Origin: CAZALT01 sp964485515
GTDB lineage: Bacteria; Actinomycetota; Acidimicrobiia; Acidimicrobiales; Acidimicrobilacustridaceae
DNA: 11,590 nt
Direction of reading: 5' to 3'
Assembly: GCA_964485515.1 (NCBI GenBank)
Contig: CAZALT010000110.1
Coordinates: 1 to 11,590, forward strand
Position 1 is the stretch's first letter. Every line of letters starts with the position of its first letter. The position numbers and the translations under genes were made by a program. A model generated the notes under the pieces. The model was not told the origin of the DNA and did not search any database. It saw only the letters and a list, made by a program, of their open reading frames with translations. Positions 1 through 7,148 of the stretch are shown in pieces.

Positions 1-82
1 CGGCGGAGAGCGGGCAGGCGGCGGAGAGCGGGCAGGTCGTCCGAGCGGCGGAGAGCGGGCAGGTCGTCCGAGCGGCGGAGAG
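1..82 (+). repeat. 27-nt tandem repeat before hisG
   Basis: The array has a shortened 18-nt unit at 1-18, two identical 27-nt units at 19-45 and 46-72, and a degenerate start of another at 73-82. Each unit begins CGGCGGAGAGCGGGCAGG; the full units add TCGTCCGAG. The period is a multiple of three, so the array keeps all reading frames and probably encodes a repeated C-terminal tail of the upstream gene. The left end is cut by the window, so the copy number is unknown. Confidence 0.85.
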
Positions 83-100
83 ACGGGTGCGCGCTCGTGA
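2..100 (+). CDS. 3' end of an upstream gene, possibly hisE (partial)
   Basis: Frame 2 is open from the window edge and stops at TGA 98-100, which overlaps the GTG start of hisG (97-99) as GTGA. This is a typical arrangement for translationally coupled genes. The visible C-terminus is low-complexity, built from a nine-residue repeat (GGERAGRPS) encoded by 27-nt tandem units. Phosphoribosyl-ATP pyrophosphatase (hisE) often precedes hisG in actinobacteria, so hisE is the natural guess, but no conserved hisE residue is visible here. All three forward frames are open across the repeats, so the frame choice rests only on the overlapping stop. Frame 1 is open into hisG and frame 3 runs on past it. 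Confidence 0.4.
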   Translation, partial: GGERAGGGERAGRPSGGERAGRPSGGETGARS

Positions 101-939
101 CGACCCTCGCCGTTCCCTCCCGGGGCCGACTGCGCGACGCCGTCATGGCGCTGCTCGGCGAGGCCGGCTACGCCACGGGGCATCTGCGGGGACGAGGATC
201 CCGCACCGTCATCGAAGACATCGAGTTCATCGAGATGCGACCCCGCGACGCCGCAACCTGGCTGGCGGCCGGGCGCATCGATGCCGCCTTCATCTCCACC
301 GACCTGGTGATCGAGGAGGGGCTCGACGACCTGCACGCCACCCCGCTCGGGCTGGCCCGATCCGACCTGGTCGTGGCCAGCCGCGACGACGACGGCCGCA
401 CGAGCGCCGCCGACCTCGCCGGAGCGGTGGTGGCCACCCACCTGCCCAACGCGACACGGCGGTTCTTCGCCGCCGAGGGCATCGACGCGCAGGTGGTGCA
501 GATGGGTGGAGCGCTCGAAGGGGTGTGCGCCGCCGGGTTGGCCGACGCCATCGTCGACCTGCGCGAGACCGGGACCAGCCTGCGCCAGAACCGGTTGCGG
601 GTTCTCGCCGAGCTGGCACCGTGCGAGGCGCTGTTCGTGCAGCGCGACGAACCCGGTCTCCCGGAGCTGGCCGACATGGCGCTGCGGGTCCAGGCCTCGC
701 TCGATGCCGAACGGCACCGCTACGTGATGCTGCACATGCCACCTGGCCAGATCGACGCCCTCGCGGGGCTCTTCCCCGGGCTCGCCGCGCCCACCGTCCT
801 GCCGCTCGCCGGTCGAGACGACCTGGTCGCCGTGCACCTCGTGGTCGAGGCGTCGGCGTTCTGGGCGAACCTCGGCGAGATCCGATCCATCGGCGGCAGC
901 GGCATCGTCGCGCTGCCGCCCGACGCCCTTCTCCGCTGA
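97..939 (+). CDS. hisG: ATP phosphoribosyltransferase, long form (HisG)
   Basis: Catalyses the first committed step of histidine synthesis in the cytoplasm, joining ATP and PRPP to give phosphoribosyl-ATP. The 280-residue protein begins MTTLAVPSRGRL, typical of HisG N-termini. Residues 62-75 (DAAFISTDLVIEEG) fit the first lobe. Residues 141-162 fit the family signature: E141, five residues, G147, then IVDL (152-155) and ETG (157-159), with GTSL where GxTL is usual. The C-terminal part (about 205-278, with LHMPPGQIDAL, SPTV-like APTVLPL and GSGIVALP) is the ACT-like regulatory domain of the long form. Long-form enzymes are feedback-inhibited by histidine and do not need HisZ. The GTG start overlaps the upstream stop (GTGA), which supports it. 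The next gene begins eight bases after the stop. Confidence 0.95.
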   Translation: MTTLAVPSRGRLRDAVMALLGEAGYATGHLRGRGSRTVIEDIEFIEMRPRDAATWLAAGRIDAAFISTDLVIEEGLDDLHATPLGLARSDLVVASRDDDGRTSAADLAGAVVATHLPNATRRFFAAEGIDAQVVQMGGALEGVCAAGLADAIVDLRETGTSLRQNRLRVLAELAPCEALFVQRDEPGLPELADMALRVQASLDAERHRYVMLHMPPGQIDALAGLFPGLAAPTVLPLAGRDDLVAVHLVVEASAFWANLGEIRSIGGSGIVALPPDALLR

Positions 940-947
940 GGTCATCC

Positions 948-2744
948 ATGAGCTCGTCGCTCCCCATCCACCGAGGTCCCGCCCACCGTTCGAGCCACGG
1001 TCGTGCGGCTGACCGTCGCCCGTCGCGGCGCAAGGCTGTCGCCGTGCTCGTGGCCCTGGCCACGCTCGCGGTGACGATCCTGAGCGGGTCCGTCTCGCCT
1101 GCCCGTGCCGATGCGGATCCGGCTGCCGCGTACCGCCGTCCCATCGTCGGGACGACCGTCGCCGTCTCGCCCGCCGGCAAGGTCTGGGACCTCGCCTTCC
1201 TGCCCGACGGCACGATGATCTACACCGAGAAGTTCGGCGACATCGTCGCCCGGGTCGGGGGCACGAACCGCGTGCTCGGTCACCCCTCCGATGTGATCGT
1301 GGCCCGCGAGGGTGGGCTGATGGGCCTGGCCGTCGATCCGGATTTCTCGACCAACCGCCGCATCTACACCTGCCTGCTCACACGGGCTGGCGGCCGTCCC
1401 GACGACGTGCGGGTCGTGCGCTGGAGGGTGTCGAACGATCTGCGGTCGCTGAGCGAACGCACCGACATCGTCACGGGCATCGGGGTCGGCACCGGCGCCG
1501 GCTTCGGTCGCCACGCCGGGTGCCGACCCCGGTTCGGTCCCGACGGCTACCTCTGGGTCGGCACGGGCGACGCCGGGGTGGCCTCGTTCCCCCAGGATCC
1601 GGACCAGCTCGCCGGCAAGGTGCTCCGGGTCGACACCGACGGCCAGGGCGCACCGGGCAACCCGGGTGGCGAGCTCCGTGCGGAGATCTACACCTACGGG
1701 CACCGCAACGTGCAGGGCATCGCCTTCCGCCCGAGCGACGGCAAGCCGTACGCCGTCGAGCACGGCACCGACCGGGACGACGAGCTCAACGCGCTCGTCC
1801 CCGGCGGCAACTACGGCTGGGATCCGGTCGACCCCCAGAACCCGAGCCGCTACGACGAGACGCAACCCATGACCGATCTGGTCAAGTTCCCCTCGGCGCA
1901 GCGGCCGGTGTGGACCAGTGGTGCGCCGACCATCGCCCCGTCGGCCGCCACCTTCGTCACCGGATCGCAATGGCTGGGCTGGGACGGCAGCCTCGTCATC
2001 GGCGTGTTGAAGGACAAGCACATCATGGCGTTGACCCTCTCGGACGACGGCATGTCGGTGACCGAGCGCACCGACCGGGTCTTCGATCGGGGGCGCATCC
2101 GCACCGTGGTGCAAGGCCCGGACGGCAACCTCTACGCCAACGAGGACGCCCTCCCCAGCGTGATCCTGCGCGTGACGCCCGAGCCCAACTGCACGGCGGG
2201 GTTCGCCGCCGGCCCGTTCTGGGACGTCTCCCCGCTCGACCGCTTCTGCCCGGAGATCACCTGGGCCAAGGACCAGTCGCTCGTCCAAGGCTTCTCCGAC
2301 GGCCGTTTCGGCACGATCCAGCCCCTGTCTCGCCAAGCGGTCGCTCGGGTGCTGCGGGCCTTCGCCGAAGGCACCGGCGGCGGCGGCGTCAGCCCGTACA
2401 CCGATGTGCCTCCGAGCCACCCCTTCCACAACGACATCGTGTGGTTGACAACGAGCGGCATCGCCACCGGGTTCGCGGACTACACCTATCGACCCAACGC
2501 GCCGGTGACGCGACAGGCGCTCGCGTCGTTCCTCTACAAGCTCGCCGGCAGTCCGCCGGTCGACCCGAACGCCACGACCTTCGTCGATGTGCCGCCCAGA
2601 CATCAGTTCCATGACGCCATCGAGTGGGCCGCGTCGCAGGGGATCTCGGTGGGCTTCGCCGACAGCGGGTTCCATCCGAGCGCGATCGCCACCCGTCAGG
2701 CCACGGTCGCCATGCTCCACCGCGCCGAGCACCTCCGGCCGTAG
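948..2744 (+). CDS. Secreted PQQ-type sugar dehydrogenase with three SLH domains
   Basis: Predicted 598-residue exported protein. Residues 1-29 are Arg-rich, followed by a hydrophobic stretch (about 30-46) and a likely signal-peptidase site after ARA near 54. Residues 65-412 resemble the glucose/sorbosone dehydrogenase (soluble aldose sugar dehydrogenase, PQQ) beta-propeller: GRHAG with H189 as candidate catalytic base, FGPDGYLWVGTGD (196-208), TYGHRNVQGIAF (249-260), EHGTDRDDELN (271-281) and GGNYGWDPV (286-294). Three S-layer homology repeats follow (about 424-470, 484-533, 545-594), each with an F/Y-x-DV..P start, a GF or GFxD core and an xRQA motif. These probably tether the enzyme to the cell surface. 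The ATG at 948 was chosen because GAGG (938-941) lies six bases upstream and because the signal peptide begins here; the frame is open further upstream only by chance inside hisG. Eight bases separate it from hisG. The substrate is unknown. Confidence 0.88.
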   Translation: MSSSLPIHRGPAHRSSHGRAADRRPSRRKAVAVLVALATLAVTILSGSVSPARADADPAAAYRRPIVGTTVAVSPAGKVWDLAFLPDGTMIYTEKFGDIVARVGGTNRVLGHPSDVIVAREGGLMGLAVDPDFSTNRRIYTCLLTRAGGRPDDVRVVRWRVSNDLRSLSERTDIVTGIGVGTGAGFGRHAGCRPRFGPDGYLWVGTGDAGVASFPQDPDQLAGKVLRVDTDGQGAPGNPGGELRAEIYTYGHRNVQGIAFRPSDGKPYAVEHGTDRDDELNALVPGGNYGWDPVDPQNPSRYDETQPMTDLVKFPSAQRPVWTSGAPTIAPSAATFVTGSQWLGWDGSLVIGVLKDKHIMALTLSDDGMSVTERTDRVFDRGRIRTVVQGPDGNLYANEDALPSVILRVTPEPNCTAGFAAGPFWDVSPLDRFCPEITWAKDQSLVQGFSDGRFGTIQPLSRQAVARVLRAFAEGTGGGGVSPYTDVPPSHPFHNDIVWLTTSGIATGFADYTYRPNAPVTRQALASFLYKLAGSPPVDPNATTFVDVPPRHQFHDAIEWAASQGISVGFADSGFHPSAIATRQATVAMLHRAEHLRP

Positions 2745-2863
2745 GTCGCCCTGTTCGGCCTCAGCTGTCCGAACTCAGATGTCCGGCCTCGCCTCGCCGG
2801 CCTGCCACGGGCGACGGTGCTCGTGTGTGGGTTCGAGGGGGTCGTCCCTCGTAGAGTGACGCG
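2745..2863. other. Intergenic region with short dyad and direct repeats
   Basis: A 6-bp inverted repeat (GTTCGG 2753-2758 and CCGAAC 2769-2774, 10-nt loop) lies just after the dehydrogenase stop. Overlapping it are two 14-nt direct copies beginning CTCAGCTGTCCG (2760) and CTCAGATGTCCG (2774). The hairpin has no T-tract, so it is a weak terminator candidate at best. The rest leads into the promoter at 2852. Confidence 0.35.
2852..2857 (+). promoter_or_regulatory. -10 element giving a probable leaderless mRNA
   Basis: TAGAGT fits the actinobacterial TANNNT -10 consensus and ends six bases before the ATG at 2864, so transcription should begin at or next to the start codon. No Shine-Dalgarno sequence lies before this ATG, which agrees with a leaderless transcript. 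No convincing -35 hexamer was found. Confidence 0.55.
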
Positions 2864-3733
2864 ATGGACGAACCGAGTCCCGCCCCGTCCACACTCGCTG
2901 GTGTGGGCATCTGGTCCTCGGAGCTCCGCTACGGCGAACCGGCCGAGGTCGCCGACCTCGCGGCAGAGCTGGAGACGTTGGGGTACTCGGCGCTCTGGAT
3001 ACCCGACACGGGTGGCGAGGTGTTCGCCGCGCTCGATGTCTTGCTCACCGCGACGAACAAGGTCACGGTGGCCACCGGAATCCTGAACATCTGGATGCAC
3101 GAGGCCGACGCGACCGTGGCGTGGTGGAACGGCCTCGGACACGCGGAGCAGCAGCGGACGCTGCTCGGTCTCGGGGTGAGCCACGCCATGCTCATCGGCG
3201 ACGCGTGGGTCAAGCCCTTGGCCCGGATGCGCACCTACCTCGACGAGCTCGACTCGAGTGGTCTGCCACCCAAGGCCCGATGCCTCGCGGCGCTCGGCCC
3301 GAAGATGTTGCACCTCGCCGCCGACCGCAGCGCGGGAGCGCACCCGTACTTCGTGACCCCTGAGCACACGGCGCTGGCTCGTGAGGCGATGGGAGCCGAT
3401 GCGCTCCTGGCCCCCGAGCAGGGCGTGATCCTCGACACCGATCCGGATCGGGCTCGGACGCTCGGGCGCGAGGCACTCAGCATCTATGCGCTGATGCCCA
3501 ACTACTCGAACAACTGGAAGCGGCTCGGCTTCACCGACGTCGACGTCGACACGCTCAGCGACGCGCTCGTCGACCGGTTGATCGCGTGGGGTGACGTCGA
3601 GACGATCGGCGCTCGGATCCAGGAGCACCGCGATGCCGGTGCCGACCACGTGGCCATCCAGGTCATCAACGCGCCCGAGGACCCTGCCCCGCGCCCTGTG
3701 TGGCGCGAGCTCGCTTGCCTGACCAAAGCCTGA
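2864..3733 (+). CDS. Putative F420-dependent LLM-class oxidoreductase
   Basis: A 289-residue protein of the luciferase-like monooxygenase (TIM-barrel) superfamily, most like the F420-using group typified by the MSMEG_4141 family. Visible landmarks are LETLGYSALWIPDTGG (36-51, the first strand-helix with the cofactor-side loop), VTVATGILNIWMHEA (67-81), LGLGVSH (101-107), LAALGPKMLHLAADRSAG (141-158), and a C-terminal helix with IQEHRDAGADHVAIQV (252-267), typical of the last barrel strand. The length fits the family. Use of F420 rather than FMN is inferred from resemblance, and the substrate cannot be read from the sequence. The ATG is supported by the closely placed -10 element. The gene stands alone on the plus strand and converges with the racemase gene across 35 bases. 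Confidence 0.82.
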   Translation: MDEPSPAPSTLAGVGIWSSELRYGEPAEVADLAAELETLGYSALWIPDTGGEVFAALDVLLTATNKVTVATGILNIWMHEADATVAWWNGLGHAEQQRTLLGLGVSHAMLIGDAWVKPLARMRTYLDELDSSGLPPKARCLAALGPKMLHLAADRSAGAHPYFVTPEHTALAREAMGADALLAPEQGVILDTDPDRARTLGREALSIYALMPNYSNNWKRLGFTDVDVDTLSDALVDRLIAWGDVETIGARIQEHRDAGADHVAIQVINAPEDPAPRPVWRELACLTKA

Positions 3734-3772
3734 GGCTCGGCAGATACCTCACGACGCCTTGCCCTTGGTCAG
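3719..3772. terminator. Possible bidirectional hairpin between convergent genes
   Basis: Perfect 8-bp inverted arms CTGACCAA (3719-3726) and TTGGTCAG (3765-3772) straddle the 35-base gap between two convergent stop codons. Inside lies a second small dyad, TGAGG (3731-3735) with CCTCA (3747-3751). The position suits a shared terminator, but the 38-nt loop is long and there is no T-tract on either strand. Confidence 0.3.
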
Positions 3773-4887
3773 TTCGAACGCGGCACGATCGACAGGACTC
3801 GGGCTTCGGCCTCGTTCGTGAACGTCGTGGTCACGAACGGCGACGCCATCGCCCGGGCGAGCGCGCCGTACGTCGGCGCGAACGAGATGGCGGAGCCGAC
3901 GCTCGGATCGTTGGTTCCGCAGTCGAGCACGAGGTGGTCGCTGCTCGCGCCGAGGACGGTGAACCCGTTGGGCGGTTGGAGTCCCGCGGGGTCGACGTCC
4001 TGCTGGCCGATGGCGACGAGCGCCTGACGGCGAGACCCTTCGTCGATGAACGCCGGCTGTTCGCCCATGGCGTTCTGGGCTCGTGATCCACGGGGCATCG
4101 AGGGCTTCGTCTTCACCTCGATGACCTCGGCGACGACGACGAACGCATCGGTGTGGAGTCCCTCGATCGGCGTCCGCTCGGTCGGCTCGCATCCGAGGAG
4201 CAGCGCCTCGCCGATCCGGAGCTGGTTGATCCGGCCGAGCGAACCAGGGTCCGAACGTGCAGCGTCGAGGGCCCAGAGCAGGTTCGCCGAGTTGCCGCCG
4301 GACACGACCTCGAGCGTGATCCCGAAGGTGGACTCGATCGACTCGGCGAGGGCGCTCAGCTCGGCCATGTTCGCGGCGGTGGGGACCACGCCGCTCTGGC
4401 AGGCCAGGTTGGTCCCGATGCCCTGGAGCTGGATGCCCGGCAGGTTCAGCACCTTGCCGACGACGGCTTCGAGCTCGTCGGGCACGATCCCCTCGCGCAG
4501 GTCGCCGAGCTCGACCATGACGATGACGCCGTGGACGCGTTGCATCGCCGCCGCGACCACCGACAGCTCCTCGATGACGACGAGCTCGCTGTTCAGGCTG
4601 GTGTCGGCGTGCTCCACGACGCGGGCGGCCTGGCTGAGCATCGGTGAGCGGATCAGCGTGAGACCGGACCTCACACCGGCGCGGCGCAGGTGCTCGATGT
4701 TCTCGATGCGCGAGTCGCCGAGGCAGGACACGCCGGCACGGGAGAGCGCGTCGGCGACCTCGGGTGAACCGAGCACCGCCTTGGTCACACCCATCACCTC
4801 GATGCCGCGCTCGTCGAGCCGCTCGACGAGCGTTCGGGCGTTGTGGCGGAGCTTCGCCAGGTCGACCTCGACCCGGGGAGCGGTCAT
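3769..4887 (-). CDS. PLP-dependent racemase, alanine/ornithine racemase-like
   Basis: A 372-residue fold-type III PLP enzyme resembling the alanine/ornithine racemase group (Orr-like). K36 in GVTKAVLGSPE should form the Schiff base with PLP. LGDSRIENIEHL (56-67) is characteristic of this group. SGGNSANL (197-204) fits the phosphate-binding loop, and NQLRIGEALLLG (221-232) is a strongly conserved family stretch. The ATG at 4887 overlaps the stop of the DUF1611 gene (ATGA), so the two are translationally coupled and probably act on the same substrate. The open frame extends far upstream inside the DUF1611 gene, but only as a shadow. Likely reaction: inversion of the alpha carbon of a free or acylated amino acid. 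Which amino acid (ornithine, glutamate or another) is not decided by the sequence. Confidence 0.82.
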   Translation of the reverse strand: MTAPRVEVDLAKLRHNARTLVERLDERGIEVMGVTKAVLGSPEVADALSRAGVSCLGDSRIENIEHLRRAGVRSGLTLIRSPMLSQAARVVEHADTSLNSELVVIEELSVVAAAMQRVHGVIVMVELGDLREGIVPDELEAVVGKVLNLPGIQLQGIGTNLACQSGVVPTAANMAELSALAESIESTFGITLEVVSGGNSANLLWALDAARSDPGSLGRINQLRIGEALLLGCEPTERTPIEGLHTDAFVVVAEVIEVKTKPSMPRGSRAQNAMGEQPAFIDEGSRRQALVAIGQQDVDPAGLQPPNGFTVLGASSDHLVLDCGTNDPSVGSAISFAPTYGALARAMASPFVTTTFTNEAEARVLSIVPRSN

Positions 4888-6035
4888 CGAGCGGTTGCGG
4901 TGAGGCTTCCTTCGAGCTGCGGGAACGCGGCGAGCACCATGTTGACCAGGCGCTCCGGCGAGCGGGTGAGGGCATCGGTGGCGGGGATGCCGAGCTCGAG
5001 CTCGTACAGCGTGATCGCGGCGGTGATCTCGGCGTCGGTCATGTTCTCGTGGTTGATCGTTAGCCCGATGACCTTGGTGTCGGCGAAGGTCTGGATCAGG
5101 TTGATCTCGCTCTCGGGGGTCGGCATCGCCATGCTCCCGAAGTCGCCGAGCTTGATGCGCGCCGGGGCGTGCTGGAGGATCACGCCCTGCGGGCGGCTGC
5201 CTCGCAGGATGAAGGTCGAGGTGAGGTAGGCGGGGTGGCTCAGCGCTCCCTGGCCCTCGACGACGATCACGTCGGGGTTCTCTCCCTCGAAGGCTTCGAC
5301 GACGGTCGACTCCATCTCGCCGGAGCAGAACTGGGACGGGATCGCGTCGAGGGCGATGCCGTACTTCGCCCCTTGGATGAGCCCGGTCTGGCCGGTGCCG
5401 ACCATGACGGCCTTGATGCCCCGGTCGTTGAGGGCCCGCGTGAGGATCGTGGCGGTGGTGCGCTTGCCGATGGCACCGTCGGTGCCCAGCACCGCGATGC
5501 GCGGGCACGTCACGTCGTCGATGGCTCCGCTGAACATGCGCAGGTCCTTCTTGGTCCGTGGCCGGCGTACGTCGAGGATCTCGACGCCGCTCAGCGCGGC
5601 GGCCGAAGCGAACTCGGGGTCGTCGTTGAGGAACTCGTGCAGACCGTTCACGATGCCCATGCCGAGGGCGATGGCCTCGAGGACCAGCGAGCGCTCGACG
5701 GGGGACAGCATGCCGCTGGTGGGGGCCATGCCGAAGACGAAGTAGTCGGGGGTGGCGCCGGCGTTGTTCAGTGCGGCCTGGAGGTCGGCGAGCACCGGGA
5801 TGCCGTTGGGCCACTCGTCGAGGACCATGCCCGTGTCGAGGCCGGCCTGCTCGCTGTCGATCACCGAGAGGATCTGGTATCGCTCCGAGTAGCGCACCAG
5901 ACCGTTAGCCGTCTTGCCATCGGTCTTGTTGAAGTTCGCTTCGCAGTACACGATCGCGGTCGGGCGGCCATCGCGCTCGACGCGTCGCTTGGACGTGCGC
6001 GCAGGGGTGATCGGAAAGCTGGACGAATCGGACAA
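4884..6035 (-). CDS. DUF1611 family protein, DgcN-like
   Basis: A 383-residue protein of the DUF1611 family: an N-terminal alpha/beta domain (about 25-175) followed by a P-loop domain. The Walker A-like loop is GTDGAIGKRT (184-193). Other conserved blocks are VGTGQTGLIQGAKYG (212-226), FCSGEMES (236-243) and VVEGQGALSHPAY (258-270). From memory, a DUF1611 protein called DgcN acetylates D-glutamate so that its partner DgcA, an enolase-superfamily enzyme, can epimerise the N-acetyl product. Here the partner is instead a PLP racemase, so the same role is only a hypothesis. The start is TTG at 6035, supported by GAGGAG seven bases upstream; there is no nearby ATG or GTG that fits better. The 3' end overlaps the racemase gene by four bases. 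Confidence 0.82.
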   Translation of the reverse strand: MSDSSSFPITPARTSKRRVERDGRPTAIVYCEANFNKTDGKTANGLVRYSERYQILSVIDSEQAGLDTGMVLDEWPNGIPVLADLQAALNNAGATPDYFVFGMAPTSGMLSPVERSLVLEAIALGMGIVNGLHEFLNDDPEFASAAALSGVEILDVRRPRTKKDLRMFSGAIDDVTCPRIAVLGTDGAIGKRTTATILTRALNDRGIKAVMVGTGQTGLIQGAKYGIALDAIPSQFCSGEMESTVVEAFEGENPDVIVVEGQGALSHPAYLTSTFILRGSRPQGVILQHAPARIKLGDFGSMAMPTPESEINLIQTFADTKVIGLTINHENMTDAEITAAITLYELELGIPATDALTRSPERLVNMVLAAFPQLEGSLTATAR

Positions 6036-6215
6036 CGGTTGTCTCCTCGAGAGTTGCTCAGAGGAGGCGACGGGATCGTGACGGCCGAAGGAGGCCGAGA
6101 GGTCAACGAGAGGTCCCCGCGAAGCAGTGCGGACCGTCAGGCTACCCCCTCGTCCTCGGTTCCGGTCTGGGGTCCGACCGAGAGGCCGGCAGACGCGCGC
6201 GGACGTGCGGGTGGC
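6036..6215. other. Leader/intergenic region between pepE and the DUF1611 gene
   Basis: These 180 bases hold a strong ribosome binding site (GAGGAG on the minus strand, near 6043-6048) and a candidate minus-strand -10, TAGCCT (6144 down to 6139), about 100 bases before the TTG start. No clear -35, terminator hairpin or riboswitch fold was recognised. The gap leaves open whether pepE is co-transcribed with the two downstream genes. Confidence 0.4.
6139..6144 (-). promoter_or_regulatory. Candidate -10 for the DUF1611/racemase operon
   Basis: Read on the minus strand the hexamer is TAGCCT followed by GACG, close in form to the TAGAGTGACG element at 2852. It would give a leader of about 95 bases before the TTG start. 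The -35 region is poor. Confidence 0.35.
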
Positions 6216-6947
6216 TCAGCCGCGCGTCGGGCGACGCCCACCGTCGAATCGAGGCGTGAGATCGAGCAGCTCGGTCACGTCGACCCCATCGGCGAACGCC
6301 TCGACGCCCGACCGCTGGAACAGCCGCGCGGGACCGCTCACCGAAGCGTGGTGGTCCTTCACCCGCAGCCAGCTGCCCTCGTACATGGCCAGCACGGGGC
6401 AGAGGTTCTCTTCGAGGAACTCGCCGATGCGCTCGTCGCGGGTCTCGCCCATGTAGGTCGAGGTCGGGTCGGTGTCGACGTAGTGGAGGTTGATCTGGAA
6501 GCGCAGCAGGGCCAGCGCGTCGAGCGTGCGCGGCTCGCAGATCGGCATGTCGTTGGTGGTGCGGATCGTCGGACAGGCGACGTTGGTGCCCGCCGATGCC
6601 CCGACGTAGCCCGTGGCGCCGTCTCGCACCCGCTGGCCGAGCCCGTCGACCACATCGAGCGAGTAGAGCGAATCGAGGAGGCGAAACGTGTTGCCCCCGC
6701 CGATCATGACCGTCTCGGCGTTGAGGATCTCCTGGTCCGGGGCCGGCGACCGGTGGGCCGACACCGCCTTCACGCCGAAGCTGGCGAACGCTGCGATGGC
6801 CCGGTCGGCGTAGTCGTCCCAGTCGGCGAGCGCGTAGGGGACGAACGTGATCGTGCTGTGGCCGGCCACCTCGGCGATGGGGTCGGCCGCGTGGGCGTAC
6901 ATGGACTCGCCGAAGTTCGTGGAGTTCGACAGGAGCAGGAGGTTCAC
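6216..6947 (-). CDS. pepE: Peptidase E (alpha-aspartyl dipeptidase, family S51)
   Basis: A 243-residue cytoplasmic serine dipeptidase that hydrolyses dipeptides with N-terminal aspartate. It aligns by eye with enterobacterial PepE from the first residues (MNLLLLSNST against MELLLLSNST). The triad known as Ser120-Asp135-His157 in PepE appears here as S118 (in GASAG), D133 (in TTNDMP) and H155 (in INLHYVD), with identical spacing. GGGNTFRLL (83-91), ACPTIRTTNDMP and GETRDERI (167-174) are also conserved. GTG 6947 was chosen because it matches the PepE N-terminus; TTG at 6953 would add two residues and cannot be excluded, since neither has a good Shine-Dalgarno. The gene precedes the DUF1611/racemase pair on the same strand by 180 bases, suggesting a role in salvaging Asp or related peptides. 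Confidence 0.9.
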   Translation of the reverse strand: MNLLLLSNSTNFGESMYAHAADPIAEVAGHSTITFVPYALADWDDYADRAIAAFASFGVKAVSAHRSPAPDQEILNAETVMIGGGNTFRLLDSLYSLDVVDGLGQRVRDGATGYVGASAGTNVACPTIRTTNDMPICEPRTLDALALLRFQINLHYVDTDPTSTYMGETRDERIGEFLEENLCPVLAMYEGSWLRVKDHHASVSGPARLFQRSGVEAFADGVDVTELLDLTPRFDGGRRPTRG

Positions 6948-6992
6948 GTGCAACGCACCGATCTGCTGACGGGGGCGTTCCTCAGCGCGGCC

Positions 6993-6998
6993 ACCTTA
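6993..6998 (-). promoter_or_regulatory. Candidate -10 for pepE
   Basis: The minus-strand hexamer is TAAGGT, identical to the elements in front of the two tRNA genes in this window. It lies about 40-45 bases before the pepE start. No clear -35. Confidence 0.45.
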
Positions 6999-7148
6999 CG
7001 GGTCCCCGACGGTCGGGATCGGCTCGCATCGAACCGCTGTCCTCGGTCGGGCATCGTGGAGTCGATGTGCGCGCGTCGCGCCTCGGTCGGCACACTCGTG
7101 ACGGCGTGGATTCCGTCCGCGTCGACGCCGTCGCCGAAAGAGGTGCCC

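Noticed and set aside
1..82. CRISPR array.
   Set aside because: Units are contiguous with no spacers and the period keeps a reading frame; this is a coding tandem repeat.
87..947. Long upstream extension of the SLH dehydrogenase frame (would give 885 residues).
   Set aside because: It is an Arg/Pro-rich shadow of hisG in another frame. The signal peptide and ribosome binding site place the true start at 948.
942..2732. 596-residue open frame on the minus strand across the dehydrogenase gene.
   Set aside because: Antisense shadow typical of high-GC codon bias: Val/Gly/Arg/His-rich with no recognisable domain.
4888..5814. N-terminal extension of the racemase frame to 681 residues.
   Set aside because: It is an out-of-frame reading of the DUF1611 gene, rich in Arg/His. 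The ATGA overlap at 4884-4887 marks the real start.
5169..7148. Plus-strand open frame extending upstream of the nitrobindin-like gene over pepE and DUF1611.
   Set aside because: Antisense to two well-supported genes and low-complexity; the real start at 7149 has a Shine-Dalgarno.
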